Source: Spirochaeta sp.
GTDB lineage: Bacteria; Spirochaetota; Spirochaetia; DSM-27196; Alkalispirochaetaceae
NCBI GenBank assembly: GCA_007130865.1
Contig: SLRR01000073.1
Span: forward strand, 1 to 64,000
Length of the DNA stretch: 64,000 nt
Direction of reading: 5' to 3'
Numbering within the stretch: position 1 is the first letter of the stretch; each line of letters starts with the position of its first letter. The position numbers and the translations under genes are program-made. The notes below the pieces were generated by a model that was not told the origin of the DNA, did not search any database, and saw only the letters and a list, made by a program, of their open reading frames with translations. Below, in pieces: positions 38,985 through 49,862 of this stretch.

Positions 38985-39932
38985 TCACCTGTCTTCCAAT
39001 AGTATCACGATCGTCCACTCCGATTCGTCGACAAACAGCACAGGTTCCCGGTGGGGAAGAAACGTACCGGTCGTGTTCCGGAAATACCGCTCCAAAGCCT
39101 CGGGAGTTCGATGGAGCCACCAGACCCGTTCCCCGGGATTGTGACGATCCTCCTCGGGGTACGCCGTGGAACGGAGGATCGTTTTCAACAGGGCACGTTC
39201 CTCTGAAGACATGTCGCTATCCATGACGATCTTCATGGGAATACCCCGTTCTTCCACAACCAGGCTCAACTCGTACCGGACACGCCTCACCGCACGCTGC
39301 AGGGTGGTTTTCGGAAACGAATACAACGATATGAGCTCCGCGTCCACCGGTGAGATACCGCTGAACGACATGGGACCTCGGACTACCGCGTCCTGCACAT
39401 ACTCGCGATAAGGCGTCGGGGCTGATACGGTCATACTCACCCGACCATAGAACGCCGTTCCACGAAAGTCCCGTTCCGTTCGAAGCGTCAAAACGACTCC
39501 GTCCGATACCAGCGGTTCCGCGTACCGGGCTACCACGGTCAGCGCCTCCCGGGGATACTCCTCGGGAAGTTCCAGGTACACCGTACCGTCCCGTGCAGAG
39601 GATCGCTGCAGAAACGACTTCAGCTCTACGACCAGGTCCGGGTCGGGCGTCGGCCCCGCGGGAGCCGGCAATACGGGAGTCACCCGCTCCGGCGTCGGAT
39701 CCGGTAAAGCTTCCGGCAGGGACGCTTCCGGGACGACCCGCTCCTCCTCCGGGAGAACTTCCCGCGGTCTCTCCGGTGCTTCCTGCGTGATCGCCGGGAA
39801 AGGTGCGGAAGGACACCCGGTGTACGCTATCACGAGAAAGACAACCAGCAAGGTGTAAGTAATCGGGATACCGCGCGTGGCGCGGCGAGACTTCCCGATA
39901 CGGACACGGAAAAGGGTCACCAAGCGTGTCAA
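38985..39932 (-). CDS. Hypothetical lipoprotein with Pro/Glu-rich linker
   Basis: LLVVFLVIAYTGCPSAP lipobox-like, then low-complexity linker and a globular region; contiguous with 37560-38984. Confidence 0.55.
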   Translation of the reverse strand: MTRLVTLFRVRIGKSRRATRGIPITYTLLVVFLVIAYTGCPSAPFPAITQEAPERPREVLPEEERVVPEASLPEALPDPTPERVTPVLPAPAGPTPDPDLVVELKSFLQRSSARDGTVYLELPEEYPREALTVVARYAEPLVSDGVVLTLRTERDFRGTAFYGRVSMTVSAPTPYREYVQDAVVRGPMSFSGISPVDAELISLYSFPKTTLQRAVRRVRYELSLVVEERGIPMKIVMDSDMSSEERALLKTILRSTAYPEEDRHNPGERVWWLHRTPEALERYFRNTTGTFLPHREPVLFVDESEWTIVILLEDR

Positions 39933-39942
39933 AACCGTACGA

Positions 39943-41349
39943 CTACTCCGGGACAGCGGTCGAAATCGAAAGTGCCGTCACCAGGACCGGTGCGGCCGCC
40001 TCCCCTCCAAGAACGATTCGCCCAGGTGAAAGCGGGGTATAGAACCGGTCGTTCTCAGTATCATCACCGTCGTCGGCACCGGAAACCCGTTCCGTGTCGG
40101 TTTCGCTCGGACTAATCTCCGCCCGAAGCGTATGTCTCTCACTGTCGTCAACGGTAAAACTGATCTCCAACGTGTCATGATCAGTAAAAACGAGAGCGAT
40201 ACCGATCGAGACGCTGCCGTGAGAGACCTCGGTCTCGACCAGAATCTCGTCGGTACCTGCACTCAGGAGATACCCTCCCGCCTCCGGTGCACGTGAGACG
40301 CGGACTACCGGAAGGGATGCGTCCTCCGGATTCACCGTAAGGACCGTCCCCTCGGAGATATCCAGGTTCACCAGGCGCAGCTCCATCCGTGCCGCATCGG
40401 AACGGTCGGAGGGAAACGGAGACATGGGAACAACCATTGTGCCGGGCTGCGACAGGCGGTACCCCAGGCGGCCTTCCACAACGTCCAGGATCACGTCCTC
40501 CGTGCGCGTTACCGTCAGATCGCGGTGGAGGCTCTCATCTTCCGGTTCCGGAGCGACTCGTGCGATAACCGGAGTAAGGCGGCCCTCAAAGTCATACCGG
40601 AGAATCACACCGTCGTAATCATCACCGTCGGACCGTTCCGTTTCCACCTCGCGAACTACGAGATCACCGTACTGGACGGTCGATGTACCCTGTTCCGGGC
40701 GAGTCCCCTCGTCAGGTCCCCAGGGAAACACCTCAAGTCGGATTCTGTACACCCCGACTTCGGTAGCGCCGGAGAATACCGTCCGATCGTATCCGTCGTG
40801 GTAGTACCCTTCCGCGACGGGCACGCCACTCATGCTCCAGCGCATATACGGTCGGTGATCGTCCGCGGCTACAAGTTCCGCCACCGCGACCGCCTGAGCG
40901 TATCGGGCAAGCCGCGAAGGATATACCGCGAGACTGAGGATCTCCGGATGCACCGGGGAGACAAAGATCTGACGTTCTTCAGTCAGAAGCAGCGTGCCGT
41001 TACGCCACGCTTCGATCCGGAGGCGGTAGACACCGTCAGGATGATCATCGAGCAGAAATTCCACGGGTCCGTCGGAAGCCAGGGCAACACCGGAGATCTC
41101 CTCCTCCTGAACCACCGTGCCGGTGGAATCGCGCACGACCACGCTGATCGAGGTGGCAGGCTCCGTCTGCTCCCGGCGATACGACAGCTCCAGAGGAATC
41201 ACCGTGCCCGGTTCCAGGATCGCGCCGGGATCTACGGTAGAAAGGGTGGTCTCCCGGGGATCGTCCAGCGCGGAAAACGGACCTTCCCCGCAGGAGAGCA
41301 ATAACGACAGGAGGATCGCTACGAATGTAACGCGGAGAACCCCACCCAT
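39943..41349 (-). CDS. Hypothetical lipoprotein, beta-rich C-terminus
   Basis: VTFVAILLSLLLSCGEG lipobox-like; no recognised family. Confidence 0.55.
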   Translation of the reverse strand: MGGVLRVTFVAILLSLLLSCGEGPFSALDDPRETTLSTVDPGAILEPGTVIPLELSYRREQTEPATSISVVVRDSTGTVVQEEEISGVALASDGPVEFLLDDHPDGVYRLRIEAWRNGTLLLTEERQIFVSPVHPEILSLAVYPSRLARYAQAVAVAELVAADDHRPYMRWSMSGVPVAEGYYHDGYDRTVFSGATEVGVYRIRLEVFPWGPDEGTRPEQGTSTVQYGDLVVREVETERSDGDDYDGVILRYDFEGRLTPVIARVAPEPEDESLHRDLTVTRTEDVILDVVEGRLGYRLSQPGTMVVPMSPFPSDRSDAARMELRLVNLDISEGTVLTVNPEDASLPVVRVSRAPEAGGYLLSAGTDEILVETEVSHGSVSIGIALVFTDHDTLEISFTVDDSERHTLRAEISPSETDTERVSGADDGDDTENDRFYTPLSPGRIVLGGEAAAPVLVTALSISTAVPE

Positions 41350-41461
41350 GCTTCAAATATACACCAAAACGGGGCCGAATACCACGGTTAGTTTAACGGT
41401 GCGTAGCCGACATACCGGGCGACACCACGCGTGCGTGGCCTTTGCTGCCGGTCGCTTCAGT

Positions 41462-42775
41462 CTACTGCGCGTCCGGGATCAGCTCCGGCAGCTCCGTATC
41501 GGCGGGAACCCGCTCAGCCCAGAGCGAGGCCAGGTGCAGGACCGTTTCCACGGCACGTACCATGGAAGGGACGGGCACCCACTCGTAGCGACCATGGAAA
41601 TTGAGTCCCCCGGCAAAAATATTAGGCGTGGGGAGTCCCATTTCGGTGAGTCTGGCTCCGTCCGTGCCGCCACGGATCGGTTTCATAACCGGCTCCAGCC
41701 CGGTAGCGCGAACCGCCTCCTGCACCAGGTCCAGAAGAAACGGGTATCGCGTGAGCGTCTCGTACATGTTCAGGTACTGTTTGCGCGAAGAAACCTGTAC
41801 GCTCGCTCGGGGATACGCCGCCTCCAGGGTCCTGGCAAGCTGTTCCAGGTACGCCACGCGCCGTTTCACCTGATCCGTGTCAAAGTCTCGGATAATCAGG
41901 TCGATCTCGGTGTGACCGTAGGATCCGCGTACTTCCACGGGACAGTAGAACCCGTCCCGGCCGTCGGTGGTTTCCGGACTTTCCGTGGTGGGAATAGAAT
42001 CAAGGAACTTCCCCGCCAGCGTTACAGCGTTGACCATCTTACCTCGGGCGTATCCGGGATGGATCACGTACCCTTCTATCGTGACGGTGGCGTGCCACGC
42101 GGAGAAGCACTCCGCTTCAATGCTTCCCTCTCGTCCGCCGTCGAGAGTAAATCCGAACCGGGCATTCAGTTTGTCCAGCGGGAGCTTGTCCACACCGCGG
42201 CCGATCTCCTCGTCCGGGGTGAACACAATCTCGATCTCACCGTGGGGAATCTCCGGGTGTTCCCGGAAGAACCGTACGGCGCTCATGATCTCCGCCACGC
42301 CCGCTTTGTCGTCGGCGCCGAGCAACGTTGAGCCGTCGGTCGTTATGATCGTATCGCCCGTATGATCCCGCAGCTCCGGATAATCCGCGGGATCAAGAGT
42401 ATAGCCGTGGCCGATTTCCAGCACCGACCCGTCGTAATCCCGCCAGACTTGTGGATTGACGTTTTCACCCGACAGATCAGGCGCCGTATCAAGATGAGCC
42501 AGAAATACGATCGCCGGAGCGGAAATTCCGGCCGTAGCGGGAATCCTGGCTATAACGTAGCAGTGTTCCGTCACCTCCACGTCGGTCACTCCGAGCGCCT
42601 GCAGCTCCTCCGCGAGAAGACGCGCCAGGTCAAACTGCCGGTCCGTGGACGGCGTGGTCTCGGCGTGACGATCACTCGTGGTATGAACCTTTACGTACCG
42701 GAGGAATCGCTCCTCCAGGTCCGTCGCGATCGCTGCCGCCTGCTTTTTATTCCGAAGCAATCCGTGTAAGTCCAT
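41462..42775 (-). CDS. pepT: Peptidase T (tripeptide aminopeptidase)
   Basis: RFLRYVKVHTTSDRHAETTPSTDRQFDLA, VFLAHLDTAPDLSGENVNP, LLGADDKAGVAEIMSA, KPIRGGTDGARLTEMGLPTPNIFAGG; ATG at 42775 (ORF track extends upstream). Confidence 0.95.
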   Translation of the reverse strand: MDLHGLLRNKKQAAAIATDLEERFLRYVKVHTTSDRHAETTPSTDRQFDLARLLAEELQALGVTDVEVTEHCYVIARIPATAGISAPAIVFLAHLDTAPDLSGENVNPQVWRDYDGSVLEIGHGYTLDPADYPELRDHTGDTIITTDGSTLLGADDKAGVAEIMSAVRFFREHPEIPHGEIEIVFTPDEEIGRGVDKLPLDKLNARFGFTLDGGREGSIEAECFSAWHATVTIEGYVIHPGYARGKMVNAVTLAGKFLDSIPTTESPETTDGRDGFYCPVEVRGSYGHTEIDLIIRDFDTDQVKRRVAYLEQLARTLEAAYPRASVQVSSRKQYLNMYETLTRYPFLLDLVQEAVRATGLEPVMKPIRGGTDGARLTEMGLPTPNIFAGGLNFHGRYEWVPVPSMVRAVETVLHLASLWAERVPADTELPELIPDAQ

Positions 42776-42829
42776 GGCGCATGATAGCCGGGTTTGATCC
42801 GATCCCGCAAGTTTCCGTATATTACAACA

Positions 42830-43732
42830 ATGGAAATTCCCCAGTACCCCGACACCGCACCGATCAACCTGGATATGCGGGGTCAGCTTCATCCGCGACT
42901 CGCCATGCTTCCCGACGGGGTGTCGGAATACACCTTCGCCGGTCTCTACCTCTTCCGTCGAACGTACGATTACCACCTGTCCCGACTCCCCAACGACGGG
43001 CTTCTCGTAGCGGGCCGCAAGGACGGCGAATCCTTCTGCATGCTGCCCTGCGGGCTGCCGGACGAGGACGAACTCGTTATCGAGCTGATGACCCGGTACA
43101 GCTATATCAAGGGCTTGAGCGAATCGAACGCGGACGCGGCTTGGATCCGTATGGAACGCCTGGGCTATACGGTGCAGGAAGACCGCGACAACTTTGACTA
43201 TCTATACCGAAAGGCCGACCTGGCGGAGCTCTCCGGTCGCAAGTATCACAAGAAACGCAATCACGTGAACGCATTCATCAACAACTACCACTACGACGAA
43301 GGCCCTCTGACACGGGAAAACCGGGATGAGGCGTTGATGATCCTGGAGAAGTGGCAGGCGCTGCGAGAGGACCGCAGCGACTACGCCGCCGCCCGGGAAG
43401 CGCTGGAACGGTTCGAGGATCTGGAGCTGAAAGGATACCTGGTATGCGTGGACGGAAAAGCCGTAGCGTACACCCTGGGAGAACCGCTTATGAAGGGGCG
43501 AAGTTTCGTCGTGCATTTCGAGAAGGCGATCGATCACTATCGCGGTATTTACCAGTTCATCAACAAGGCGTTCGCGGCGATTCTCCCCCGGCACTATGTC
43601 TGGATCAACCGGGAACAGGACCTGGGAGACGAGGGCCTGCGGCAGTCCAAGATGACCTACCGCCCGTCGGGATTCGTTAAGAAGTACCGCGTCATCGCGT
43701 CGGAGTCCCACCGTGCCCCGGACGCTCACTGA
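42830..43732 (+). CDS. DUF2156 (phosphatidylglycerol lysyltransferase C-terminal-like / GNAT-fold) protein
   Basis: DYLYRKADLAELSGRKYHKKRNHVNAFINNY, INREQDLGDEGLRQSKMTYRPSGFVKKY: DUF2156 signatures. Confidence 0.82.
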   Translation: MEIPQYPDTAPINLDMRGQLHPRLAMLPDGVSEYTFAGLYLFRRTYDYHLSRLPNDGLLVAGRKDGESFCMLPCGLPDEDELVIELMTRYSYIKGLSESNADAAWIRMERLGYTVQEDRDNFDYLYRKADLAELSGRKYHKKRNHVNAFINNYHYDEGPLTRENRDEALMILEKWQALREDRSDYAAAREALERFEDLELKGYLVCVDGKAVAYTLGEPLMKGRSFVVHFEKAIDHYRGIYQFINKAFAAILPRHYVWINREQDLGDEGLRQSKMTYRPSGFVKKYRVIASESHRAPDAH

Positions 43733-46700
43733 CGCGCAGCTTCGAGCCCTGCGGGAGCTCACCGATGAGCATCCCCTGATAATCACTGATGTCGGCCCGA
43801 CCGGGCCCGACAATGAAGCGGCGTTCACCCTGTGCACGCGGGACGCGCCGGGCCTTTTCAGCTATCTCACCGGGATTCTGGGAACGCGGGGATTCAACGT
43901 CCTAAGCGGAGAAGTGCTGACCACGGACGACGGCTTTGCCGTGGACAGCTTTCGCGGGACGGTAGCACCCGCCGCGATCGAGTCGCCGGGATCCTTTGAT
44001 TCATGGCTCACAGAGCTGGAAGAAGAGTTCTGTCACGTCCTGGCGCCGCTCTACCACAGCCCACCGGATCCGTCCTCGGTCCGCGACGCGGTGGTGGAAC
44101 AGGTGGCAAGCGCGGTGAGCGCTCCGTTCTCGCCCGAGGGGGTCGTCGCCGCCGAGACCGACACCCGGTTGCTTCCGATCGAGATCGCGATCGCCCAGGA
44201 AGGATCGTTGACGCGTATTACCGTGCAATCTCAGGACACCGCGTTTTTTCTCTACTCCCTGGCAAGCGCGCTTGCCATGCAGGATATCTCGATCCGGCAG
44301 GTGGAAATCGATACCCGGGGTGATCGCATTCTCGATATTTTCCGGGTAACCACCGGTACCGGCCGGCCGATCACCGATCCGGCGGACCACCGCCGGCTCC
44401 AGCTCTCGATTCTCGTGACAAAGCAGTTCTCCCACTTTCTCGGTGGTGCAGCAGACCCTCACGGAGCGTTCACTCGATTCGAGGAGCTCGTGCGCCAGGT
44501 GGCCGAAGAGGGCGCCGACCGGCGGCTGGAACAGCTCCTGGCGGATCCGGAGGCACAGCGGGAGCTGGCGCGGCTGCTGGGAGCGAGTGACTTCCTCTGG
44601 GAAGACTTCATCCGGCTCCAGTACGAGAGCCTGCTTCCCCTTCTGCGCGACGACCAGTCTCGGCGACTTCTCAGCACCCGCAGCCAGGAGTTGGAAGGAA
44701 AGCTGGATCGCCGCCTGGCGGAGTCCGGCACCCGGGACGAGCGTCGGGCGATTCTCAACCGTTTCAAGGATCACGAGGCGTACCTGATCGACGCGGACCA
44801 TATCCTGCAGCGGAATACCGATTTCTTCTTCCTGAGCCATCGACTGACCCGCCTTTCGGAGGTCGTGGTGGACCGGGCGTTCCGACTTGCCTGGAACGAG
44901 CTGGTCCGACGGTACGGTACACCCCGGACCGCAGGCGGCCTGGCGGCGGATTACGCCGTATTCGGTCTGGGCAAGATGGGGGGAAGCGCCCTGGGATACG
45001 CCTCCGATATCGAGCTGATCGTGATCTACAGCGACCGCGGAGAAACCGACGGAGGCGGCAGACATTCGATCGCCAACGGCGAGTTTTTTGAACGGCTCGT
45101 GGTGGAAGCGACGGACCTGATCGAAGCTAAGCGGGAGGGGATCTTCCGTATTGACCTGCGGTTGCGGCCGTACGGCGAGGATGGTCCCCGGGCGGTCCAC
45201 ATCGAGTCGTTCATCGAGTACTTTGGACCCCGGGGCAAGGCTCATAGCGCGGAGCGACTCGCCCTGATCCGCCTGCGCCCGATAGCGGGCGACGGTGAAC
45301 TGGGACGGCGGGTGGTGGCTATCCGGGACCAACTCGTGTACGAGGCGGGGTCGATCTCAACCGGGGAGATCCGGGAGCTCCGCAAGCGCCAGGCCGAGGA
45401 GAAAACGGTAAACGGCCGGTATAACGCCAAGTTCAGCCCCGGTGCCCTGGTGGACCTGGAGTACAACGTGCAACTCCTGCAGGTGGATCACGGACGGACA
45501 AATCGGGATCTGCGAAACCCCGGTATCCACGCTACCCTGCGCGGCCTCTCGGAAGAAGGAGCGATAGACCCGGATGAGGCGGAGGCGATGATCCGGGCGT
45601 ACCGGTTCCTGAGAAACGTTATCAACGGCCTGAGGATGCTTCGAGGCAACGCCCGCGACCTGGATCTTCCCGAGTACGGTACCCCGGAGTTTCTACACCT
45701 GGCGCGCCGCATGGGGTACCGTAATACGCCGGACCTGGAGGCGACGGAACAGTTGCGTGTGGACTTTGAAGTGGAAACCGCGGCGGTCCGGAGCTTTGTG
45801 GAACGCCACCTCGGCGAGGATGCGGTTCCCCCGCTGCCCGGCGGCAACCCGGCAGACCTGGTACTTTCCGACGCGCTGAGCGAGGAGCTCAGCTCGCGGT
45901 TGTTGACCGCCGCGGGGTTTCGGGATCCCCCCCGGGGTATCGCAAATCTCCGCCGAATGACCACGGAGAAGACACGGGAAACCTTTGCGCGACTGCTTGT
46001 TCTGGCCTGGGACTACCTCGCGCGATCCAGCGATCCCGACATGGCGCTCAACAACTGGGAACGCTTCACCGAACACGTTTTCGACCGGGAGGCGTTCTTC
46101 CGCCAGTTGCTCTCGCAGCCGCGTCGCATGGAGATCATGCTCAGAATCTTTGCGGGCAGCCAGTTTCTCGCGGATACGCTCATCAGGAACCCGGCGTTCC
46201 TGGAGTGGATCAGCGACCCCCGGGTCGTGACGGAACCGGGTACGCAGAAGGGGATGGAAGCGGAACTGCGCTCTCATCTGGCGCAGGAGACGGAACGGAC
46301 GGGCCGGCTGAACGCGATCCGCCTCTACCGAAAACGGGAGATACTGCGGATCGGCACCCGGGATATCTGCCTGGCGGGCCGGTTCGGCGATACTGTACGG
46401 GAACTGAGCGCGCTGGCCCGGGCGGTGGTACAGGTAACACTAACGGAAGTTCTTGCGGAACTACCCCGGGAAGAACGGCGAGGTCTGGGACGGTTCTGTA
46501 TCCTTGCGTTCGGGAAACTCGGCGGTGACGAACTCAATTACAGCTCGGATATCGATCTTCTGGCGATCTACGAGCCGCGGGATTCCACGTCCGGGGACAA
46601 CCAGGAAGAGATCTGTGCCCGGGTGTTCCGCCGCGTTGTTCGGGATATCTCGGACTTTACCCGGGATGGTCGCGCCTACCGCGTGGATCTTCGCCTCCGC

Positions 46701-47348
46701 CCCTGGGGCAACGCGGGGCGCCTGGTATACCGCCTGGATACGATCCTGCGATATTACGAGACGGAAGCGGAACTGTGGGAGCTTCAAGCGCTGCTCAAAC
46801 TCGCGCCGATAGCGGGAGACCAGACGCTGGGCCGGGAGTTTCTCGCTCGCGTACAACCGGGGTTTACGCGCCGTCTTCAGCGGGCGGGACGGGAGCGCAT
46901 CCTGCAGACCGTCCGTTCCCTGCGGCAGCGCGCGGTGGAGCAGTATGACCCCGAAGGCGGCTCCGACGTGAAGAACGGAACGGGAGGAATTCGCGATATC
47001 GAGTTTCTCCTGCAGGCGCTTCAGTTGCTGCACCACAATCTTTACCCGGAGCTGCTCACCACGAACACGATGAACGGACTGATGCACCTGGAAGAAGCGG
47101 GCATCATGGAGCCGGACCTGGTGGAACAGCTCCGGAGCGACTACCGCTTTCTCCGGAGGATCGAGCACTTTCTGCAGGTGTACGAGGACCGACAGCTCCA
47201 CGCGATCCCGCAGGAACGGCGGGCCCTGGCAAAACTAGCCCAGGTCGTGATCGATTCACCGACCGACGCCACCGAACTCATGACGCGGCTGGACGAAACA
47301 CTCCAGCGGGTGCGCCGGGAATATCACCGCGTCGTGGGTACCGATTAG
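43713..47348 (+). CDS. glnE: Glutamate-ammonia-ligase adenylyltransferase (GlnE) with N-terminal ACT-like domains
   Basis: Two nucleotidyltransferase cores (GLGKMGGSALGYASDIELIVIY; LAFGKLGGDELNYSSDIDLLAIYE), RIDLRLRPYG and RVDLRLRPWGN; N-terminal ACT-like segments. Confidence 0.92.
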   Translation: MPRTLTDAQLRALRELTDEHPLIITDVGPTGPDNEAAFTLCTRDAPGLFSYLTGILGTRGFNVLSGEVLTTDDGFAVDSFRGTVAPAAIESPGSFDSWLTELEEEFCHVLAPLYHSPPDPSSVRDAVVEQVASAVSAPFSPEGVVAAETDTRLLPIEIAIAQEGSLTRITVQSQDTAFFLYSLASALAMQDISIRQVEIDTRGDRILDIFRVTTGTGRPITDPADHRRLQLSILVTKQFSHFLGGAADPHGAFTRFEELVRQVAEEGADRRLEQLLADPEAQRELARLLGASDFLWEDFIRLQYESLLPLLRDDQSRRLLSTRSQELEGKLDRRLAESGTRDERRAILNRFKDHEAYLIDADHILQRNTDFFFLSHRLTRLSEVVVDRAFRLAWNELVRRYGTPRTAGGLAADYAVFGLGKMGGSALGYASDIELIVIYSDRGETDGGGRHSIANGEFFERLVVEATDLIEAKREGIFRIDLRLRPYGEDGPRAVHIESFIEYFGPRGKAHSAERLALIRLRPIAGDGELGRRVVAIRDQLVYEAGSISTGEIRELRKRQAEEKTVNGRYNAKFSPGALVDLEYNVQLLQVDHGRTNRDLRNPGIHATLRGLSEEGAIDPDEAEAMIRAYRFLRNVINGLRMLRGNARDLDLPEYGTPEFLHLARRMGYRNTPDLEATEQLRVDFEVETAAVRSFVERHLGEDAVPPLPGGNPADLVLSDALSEELSSRLLTAAGFRDPPRGIANLRRMTTEKTRETFARLLVLAWDYLARSSDPDMALNNWERFTEHVFDREAFFRQLLSQPRRMEIMLRIFAGSQFLADTLIRNPAFLEWISDPRVVTEPGTQKGMEAELRSHLAQETERTGRLNAIRLYRKREILRIGTRDICLAGRFGDTVRELSALARAVVQVTLTEVLAELPREERRGLGRFCILAFGKLGGDELNYSSDIDLLAIYEPRDSTSGDNQEEICARVFRRVVRDISDFTRDGRAYRVDLRLRPWGNAGRLVYRLDTILRYYETEAELWELQALLKLAPIAGDQTLGREFLARVQPGFTRRLQRAGRERILQTVRSLRQRAVEQYDPEGGSDVKNGTGGIRDIEFLLQALQLLHHNLYPELLTTNTMNGLMHLEEAGIMEPDLVEQLRSDYRFLRRIEHFLQVYEDRQLHAIPQERRALAKLAQVVIDSPTDATELMTRLDETLQRVRREYHRVVGTD

Positions 47349-47354
47349 CCCGGC

Positions 47355-47828
47355 TCAACCATCGATTTTCTTGTTCAGGCTGATCATCTCGATCAAGCCA
47401 AGGGCGGCGTCCCAGCCTTTGTTGCCGGCTTTTGTACCGGCCCGCTCCACTGCCTGCTCGATCGTGTCCGTAGTGAGAACACCGAACATCACGGGTACGC
47501 CCGTCTCCAGGCTGACTGAGGCGATTCCCTTGCTGGCCTCCGCGGCGACGTAGTCAAAATGCGGCGTCGACCCGCGGATCACAGCGCCCAGGCAGATAAT
47601 ACCGTCCCAGGAGCCGCTTCGGGCCATTTTCTGCGCTACCAGGGGCAGCTCCCACGCGCCCGGTACTTTTGCGACGGTTACGGCCGACTCCTCCGCGCCG
47701 TGACGCACGAGGCAATCCATCGCTCCTTCCACGAGGCGGTCTCCGATGAATGAGTTGAACCGTGCCACCACTATTCCGATCTTCAATCCCTGTGCGTCCA
47801 GCGTTCCTTCCAGCGTCTTGTAACTCAT
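47355..47828 (-). CDS. ribH: 6,7-dimethyl-8-ribityllumazine synthase
   Basis: [91 protein letters not shown]. Confidence 0.97.
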   Translation of the reverse strand: MSYKTLEGTLDAQGLKIGIVVARFNSFIGDRLVEGAMDCLVRHGAEESAVTVAKVPGAWELPLVAQKMARSGSWDGIICLGAVIRGSTPHFDYVAAEASKGIASVSLETGVPVMFGVLTTDTIEQAVERAGTKAGNKGWDAALGLIEMISLNKKIDG

Positions 47829-47844
47829 TGTGTTTCCTTTCCCG

Positions 47845-49209
47845 TTATTTCTTGAGATGTCCCATTCGTTCAAATTTCGTACTCAGGTACGCCTGATTAT
47901 GGTCAACGTGGCCTACGAGCAGCGGGACCCGCTCGGTCACCTTCACGCCGCCGGCCTCCAGCGACTCGATCTTGTCCGGGTTGTTTGTCAGGAGGCGTAC
48001 GCGTTCGTACCCGGCGTGGCGCAGCACCGCCGCGGCGGCGCCGAACCGCCGCTGATCCGCGGCGTGTCCCAGCGCCAGGTTTGCCTCCACCGTGTCCATG
48101 CCCTGATCCTGCAGCGTGTAGGCCCGGATCTTCTCAAACAGCCCGATACCCCGACCTTCCTGCCGCAGGTAGACGAGGGCACCTCCTTCCCGGGCGATGA
48201 GGCGCAACGCTTCATCCAGCTGTGCCCCGCAATCGCAGCGGTGGCTGTGAAGCGCTTCTCCCGTGAGACACTCCGAATGGACCCGCACGATCGGATTGGC
48301 GGGCACTCGGCCGGGCCGAACCGTTCCGGCGGGTTTAGTCTCGCTACCACGTGTCTGATTACCCTCCGCCTCGATGTCTTCTCCGTCCGTATTCTTGTCT
48401 CCCGGATGCTCGAGCAACAAAACCTCCGGTGTGCCGGGGTCGCCGGTCCGGTACGCGGTGGTACGGAACTCACCGAACGCCGTGGGCAGTCGTGCCGGCG
48501 TGGACCGTTCCAGCGGTATGTCGCCCACGGTGTCCCGGTAGACCACCAGGTCCGCCACGGATACCAGGAGCAGGTCGTGCCGTTCCGCCAGCGCCTCGAG
48601 CTCCGGGCCCCGGGCCATCGTTCCGTCGTCGTTGAGTACCTCGCAGATCACACCGCTCGGGAGAAGACCCGCCAGGCGCGCCAGATCCACCGCCGCTTCC
48701 GTGTGTCCCGCCCGGGTCAGCACGCCTCCTTCACGCGCCACCAGCGGAAAGATGTGCCCCGGCCGAACAAGATCCGCCGGACGGGTAGACTCGTCCACGA
48801 TCAGCGCGATCGTCCGAGCACGGTCCTCCGCGGAAATACCCGTTGTAATGCCGGTGGCGGCGTCCACACTCACGGTGAACGCGGTGCGGTGGCTCTCGGT
48901 GTTGGTGGGCGACATCGGATCAAGCTGCAACCGTCGGGCGATCTCCTCAGTAACGGGCTGGCAAACGAGCCCGCGTCCGTGGATCGCCATGAACGCCACG
49001 TTCTCCGGCGTGGCAAACTCCGCCGCGCAGATCAGGTCGCCTTCGTTCTCCCGGTCTTCGTCGTCCCGCACGAGAACGATCCGTCCTCGGCGCAAATCCT
49101 CGAGGGCCTCCTCGATGCGGCGTACCGCCAGAGTGCGGCGCGAACTGCCGGTAGCTGCCTCGCAGCGCTTTGCTTCGGTCTCTTTTCGTTTCATCGCTGA
49201 TACCCCCAT
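47845..49209 (-). CDS. ribBA: Bifunctional 3,4-DHBP synthase / GTP cyclohydrolase II
   Basis: [88 protein letters not shown]. Confidence 0.96.
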   Translation of the reverse strand: MGVSAMKRKETEAKRCEAATGSSRRTLAVRRIEEALEDLRRGRIVLVRDDEDRENEGDLICAAEFATPENVAFMAIHGRGLVCQPVTEEIARRLQLDPMSPTNTESHRTAFTVSVDAATGITTGISAEDRARTIALIVDESTRPADLVRPGHIFPLVAREGGVLTRAGHTEAAVDLARLAGLLPSGVICEVLNDDGTMARGPELEALAERHDLLLVSVADLVVYRDTVGDIPLERSTPARLPTAFGEFRTTAYRTGDPGTPEVLLLEHPGDKNTDGEDIEAEGNQTRGSETKPAGTVRPGRVPANPIVRVHSECLTGEALHSHRCDCGAQLDEALRLIAREGGALVYLRQEGRGIGLFEKIRAYTLQDQGMDTVEANLALGHAADQRRFGAAAAVLRHAGYERVRLLTNNPDKIESLEAGGVKVTERVPLLVGHVDHNQAYLSTKFERMGHLKK

Positions 49210-49862
49210 CTTGCGAGCTTCTCCATGGTAAGCTCGGATCCGTTCTCTGCTGCGGTGCGGTCATCCCGATCCGGGTCGACTCCGAGCATGCGAGCCACGT
49301 AACGGCCGATGATATCCACCTCGAGGTTTACGTTGTCACCGATCGCACGCTCCCGCAGGACTGTCCTGTCCCAGGTTACGGGAATTATGTTCACGGTGGC
49401 CCGCGTTCCGCTCAGTCCCGCGATCGTAAGGCTCACCCCGTCGAGCGCCAGCGAACCCTCGGCGACGCAGTATAATGACAGCTCCGGAGGAATCTCCACG
49501 GTGAGGAAAACGTTCTGCCCTTCCCGCTGCAGATTCTGCACCCGGGCGACGCCGTCCACGTGTCCCTGAACAAAGTGCCCCCCCAGCCGCGTGGCGGGAG
49601 TTACGGCCCGTTCCAGGTTTACGGAGCGGCCCGGACGGTACTCCCCGAGGGTGGTTTTCTCCAGCGAGACCGCCAGAGTCTCTACCGTGAACCGTCCGCT
49701 CCCGAGGGCCGTCACCGTCTGGCACGCTCCGTCGATCGCGATCGAGTCGCCCGTTACCGTTCCCTCGAGCACCGTCTGAGCCTGTATCTCCAGGAGCTGG
49801 TACCGCCGCTCACGCCGGACCGAAATTACCGTCCCGATCTCTTCAATTAATCCGGTGAACAC
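49191..49862 (-). CDS. ribE: Riboflavin synthase alpha subunit
   Basis: [37 protein letters not shown]. Confidence 0.96.
   Translation of the reverse strand: MFTGLIEEIGTVISVRRERRYQLLEIQAQTVLEGTVTGDSIAIDGACQTVTALGSGRFTVETLAVSLEKTTLGEYRPGRSVNLERAVTPATRLGGHFVQGHVDGVARVQNLQREGQNVFLTVEIPPELSLYCVAEGSLALDGVSLTIAGLSGTRATVNIIPVTWDRTVLRERAIGDNVNLEVDIIGRYVARMLGVDPDRDDRTAAENGSELTMEKLARWGYQR

Noticed and set aside
41425-41438. CCACGCGTGCGTGG palindrome as pepT terminator
   Set aside because: Only a 6-bp stem and no U-tract on the pepT strand
44001-45332. Antisense ORF (443 aa) opposite glnE
   Set aside because: Shadow ORF; glnE frame is strongly conserved
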